From: Methylomicrobium agile
GTDB taxonomy: Bacteria; Pseudomonadota; Gammaproteobacteria; Methylococcales; Methylomonadaceae
Length of the DNA stretch: 64,000 nucleotides
Assembly (NCBI RefSeq): GCF_000733855.1
Contig: NZ_JPOJ01000001.1
Location: 3,365,001-3,429,000 of the forward strand
Reading direction: 5' to 3'
The position numbers and the translations under genes are program-made. The notes under the pieces are model-generated. The model worked only from the letters and a program-made list of their open reading frames with translations, was not told where the DNA came from and did no database searches. Shown one piece after another: positions 62,418 through 64,000 of the stretch (positions are counted from its first letter, which is position 1; every line of letters begins with the position of its first letter).

Positions 62418-63713
62418 ATGGCTTTCTTTACAGCGGTCAGCGGCATGAATGCCGCTTCGAAAAATTTGGACGTGACGAGCAATAACATTGCCAATGCCAA
62501 CACGGTTGGCTTCAAGGAATCCAGGGCGGAGTTTTCCGATGTCTATGCCGCCAGCGTCAGCGGCGTCAGCAGTATTCAGGCGGGGACCGGGGTCAGGGTG
62601 GCGAATGTGGCGCAACAGTTTACGCAGGGCAACATCAATGCGACCGGCAACAATCTGGATCTGGCCATCAGCGGCGACGGTTTTTTTTCGTTGGGAAGCA
62701 GCGCTACGTCGGATCAGCCTACCGCATTTACCCGGGACGGAGAGTTCAAACTGGACAAGGAAGGCTATGTGGTGAACAATCAGGGCCTGTACCTGATGAC
62801 GTTCAAGCCGAACGGAACGACGGTGGCCGCGGGATTCAGCACCGGAGTTTTGCAGCCTTTGCAGGTCAAGGCCAATCAGGGATCGCCGACCGCCACCAGC
62901 ACCATAGGCGTCAGTTCGAATCTGCAGTCGACCCAGGTCGCGCCGACCGCTACCACCGTGGATCCTGCGGTTCCGAATTCCTACAATCACTCTACGTCCT
63001 TGACGATTTACGACTCGCAAGGAAACTCCCATATCGCCACTACTTATTACGTCAGTCAGAGCCCGACGACGCCGAATACCTGGAATACGTATCTGTTCGT
63101 TGACGGCAAACCGATCAATACCGACGGTACGGCAGCGCCTTTACCGCTCGACGGTTCCCAATCATTTAAGACGATGACGTTCGACACGGCCGGAAACTTG
63201 ACGACGGTGATGCCGCTCGCTTACGGCCCGATCGACTCCACGACGCTGGATCCCAATCTGAACGTCGATTCGCTCAGCCTGACCTTTGACTTTACCGGAA
63301 CGACCCAATACAGCAGTGTATTTTCGGTCAATAATCTGGCTCAGAACGGTTTTCCTTCGGGTAACTTGATAGGGATCGATATCGATGATTCCGGAGTCGT
63401 CTATGCCAAATACAGCAACGGTAAAGCGGAAACGTTGGGCCAGGTCGCGCTGTCCCGTTTTCCCAATCCGCAAGGGCTGGCGAAATTGGGCGATACGACT
63501 TGGGCGCAAAGCGCGGACTCCGGCGAACGGATTGTCGGCGCGCCTGGCACGGGAAGTTTCGGGAAGATCCAGTCGGGCGCGGTGGAAGCTTCCAACGTGG
63601 ATTTGACCTCGGAATTGGTACGGCTGATCATCGGCCAGCAAGCCTATCAGGCCAATGCCCAGGCCATCAGCGTTGAAAAAACCGTTACCGAAACCATCTT
63701 GAATATCCGTTAA
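62418..63713 (+). CDS. flgE: Flagellar hook protein FlgE
   Basis: A 431-aa hook protein. N-terminal FTAVSGMNAASKNLDVTSNNIANANTVGFKESRAEFSDVY, a central variable domain, and C-terminal ASNVDLTSELVRLIIGQQAYQANAQAISVEKTVTETILNIR. Typical length. The hook is the subject of length control by FliK. Confidence 0.97.
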   Translation: MAFFTAVSGMNAASKNLDVTSNNIANANTVGFKESRAEFSDVYAASVSGVSSIQAGTGVRVANVAQQFTQGNINATGNNLDLAISGDGFFSLGSSATSDQPTAFTRDGEFKLDKEGYVVNNQGLYLMTFKPNGTTVAAGFSTGVLQPLQVKANQGSPTATSTIGVSSNLQSTQVAPTATTVDPAVPNSYNHSTSLTIYDSQGNSHIATTYYVSQSPTTPNTWNTYLFVDGKPINTDGTAAPLPLDGSQSFKTMTFDTAGNLTTVMPLAYGPIDSTTLDPNLNVDSLSLTFDFTGTTQYSSVFSVNNLAQNGFPSGNLIGIDIDDSGVVYAKYSNGKAETLGQVALSRFPNPQGLAKLGDTTWAQSADSGERIVGAPGTGSFGKIQSGAVEASNVDLTSELVRLIIGQQAYQANAQAISVEKTVTETILNIR

Positions 63714-63735
63714 ACGCTAAGCCGGGAGAGCCGTA

Positions 63736-64000
63736 ATGGATAAGAGTCTCTATATCGCGATGAGCGGAGCCAAGCAAACATTATTGGCGCAAACGGCAAA
63801 CGCCAATAATTTGGCGAACACTCAAACCTCGGGATTCAAGGCCGATCTGGAGCAATTCCGCAGCATGCCGGTGTTCGGCGCCGGTTATCCGACGCGCGTT
63901 TATGCGATGACCGAAAGGCCGGCGACGGATCTGTCAATCGGCGCGCTGCAAACCACCGGCCGCGAACTGGACGTTGCGATCGAGGGCGACGGTTGGCTGG
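63736..64000 (+). CDS. flgF: Flagellar rod protein FlgF, partial
   Basis: 88 codons are visible before the right edge: SLYIAMSGAKQTLLAQTANANNLANTQTSGFKADLEQF, then TTGRELDVAIEGDGWL. This is the FlgF/FlgG rod pattern; FlgF is chosen by position after flgE and the short N-terminus. The rest is outside the window. ATG 63736 has a GGGAGAG site upstream. Confidence 0.93.
   Translation, partial: MDKSLYIAMSGAKQTLLAQTANANNLANTQTSGFKADLEQFRSMPVFGAGYPTRVYAMTERPATDLSIGALQTTGRELDVAIEGDGWL

Overview
The window looks like a chromosomal segment of a flagellated gammaproteobacterium. A methanotroph of the Methylococcales is my best guess. The basis is a hopanoid-type RND exporter (HpnN-like) at the left edge, gammaproteobacterial-style FleQ, FlhF, FlhG and FliA control, and dense families of GTAGGG...CCCTAC hairpin repeats. 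The lineage is inference; no rRNA or methane-oxidation gene is present.

Layout. Positions 1-2513 hold the partial hpnN-like gene (minus strand). Positions 3044-7238 hold a small lipoprotein, a second FliK-like ruler (with a 0.55-kb internal tandem duplication) coupled to a stand-alone FlhB C-terminal domain, a REP-associated transposase (RAYT) flanked by its repeats, and an extra FliL-like gene. Positions 7779-13240 are the filament block: fliC (sigma-28 promoter and a leader hairpin), flaG, fliD, fliS and fliT. Positions 13261-14868 are a REP-rich insertion carrying a vapBC toxin-antitoxin pair. Positions 14963-25415 are the export and motor operon fliL-M-N-O-P-Q-R-flhB-flhA-flhF-flhG-fliA. 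Positions 25593-39132 are the chemotaxis block: DUF2802 protein, a CheZ-like protein on the minus strand, cheY, cheY, cheA, cheW, a STAS protein, cheD, cheB, cheW, a soluble chemoreceptor, cheR and a second cheD. Positions 39388-50690 hold fleQ, fliE-F-G-H-I-J-K, flgA, flgM and flgN. Positions 50879-59935 are an accessory stretch: Fic protein, gene remnants, a diguanylate cyclase, a HDOD-REC-GGDEF protein, a large hybrid kinase and a SPOR-like protein. Positions 60894-64000 begin the rod and hook operon flgB-C-D-E-F (flgF is cut by the edge).

Regulation readable from the DNA fits the usual hierarchy. FleQ (sigma-54 activator) is encoded just upstream of fliE. Sigma-54 -24/-12 elements precede fliE and flgB, each with a FleQ-box-like palindrome upstream. 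Sigma-28 promoters with exact 11-nt spacing precede fliC, fliS and flgM. FliA and its antagonist FlgM are both encoded here.

The most interesting points are as follows. First, there is no canonical cheZ, but an unassigned 178-aa protein next to cheY carries a CheZ-like D-x3-Q motif and an acidic-hydrophobic tail. The tail ends in IELF, as does CheD1. Second, there is a duplicated ruler and switch pair (FliK2 plus an FlhB fragment lacking the cleavage motif). Third, the RAYT/REP system has seeded many intergenic regions of the cluster. Fourth, a terminator-like hairpin lies inside the flagellin 5' leader. All functional statements rest on reading the sequence and family knowledge; no search was run.
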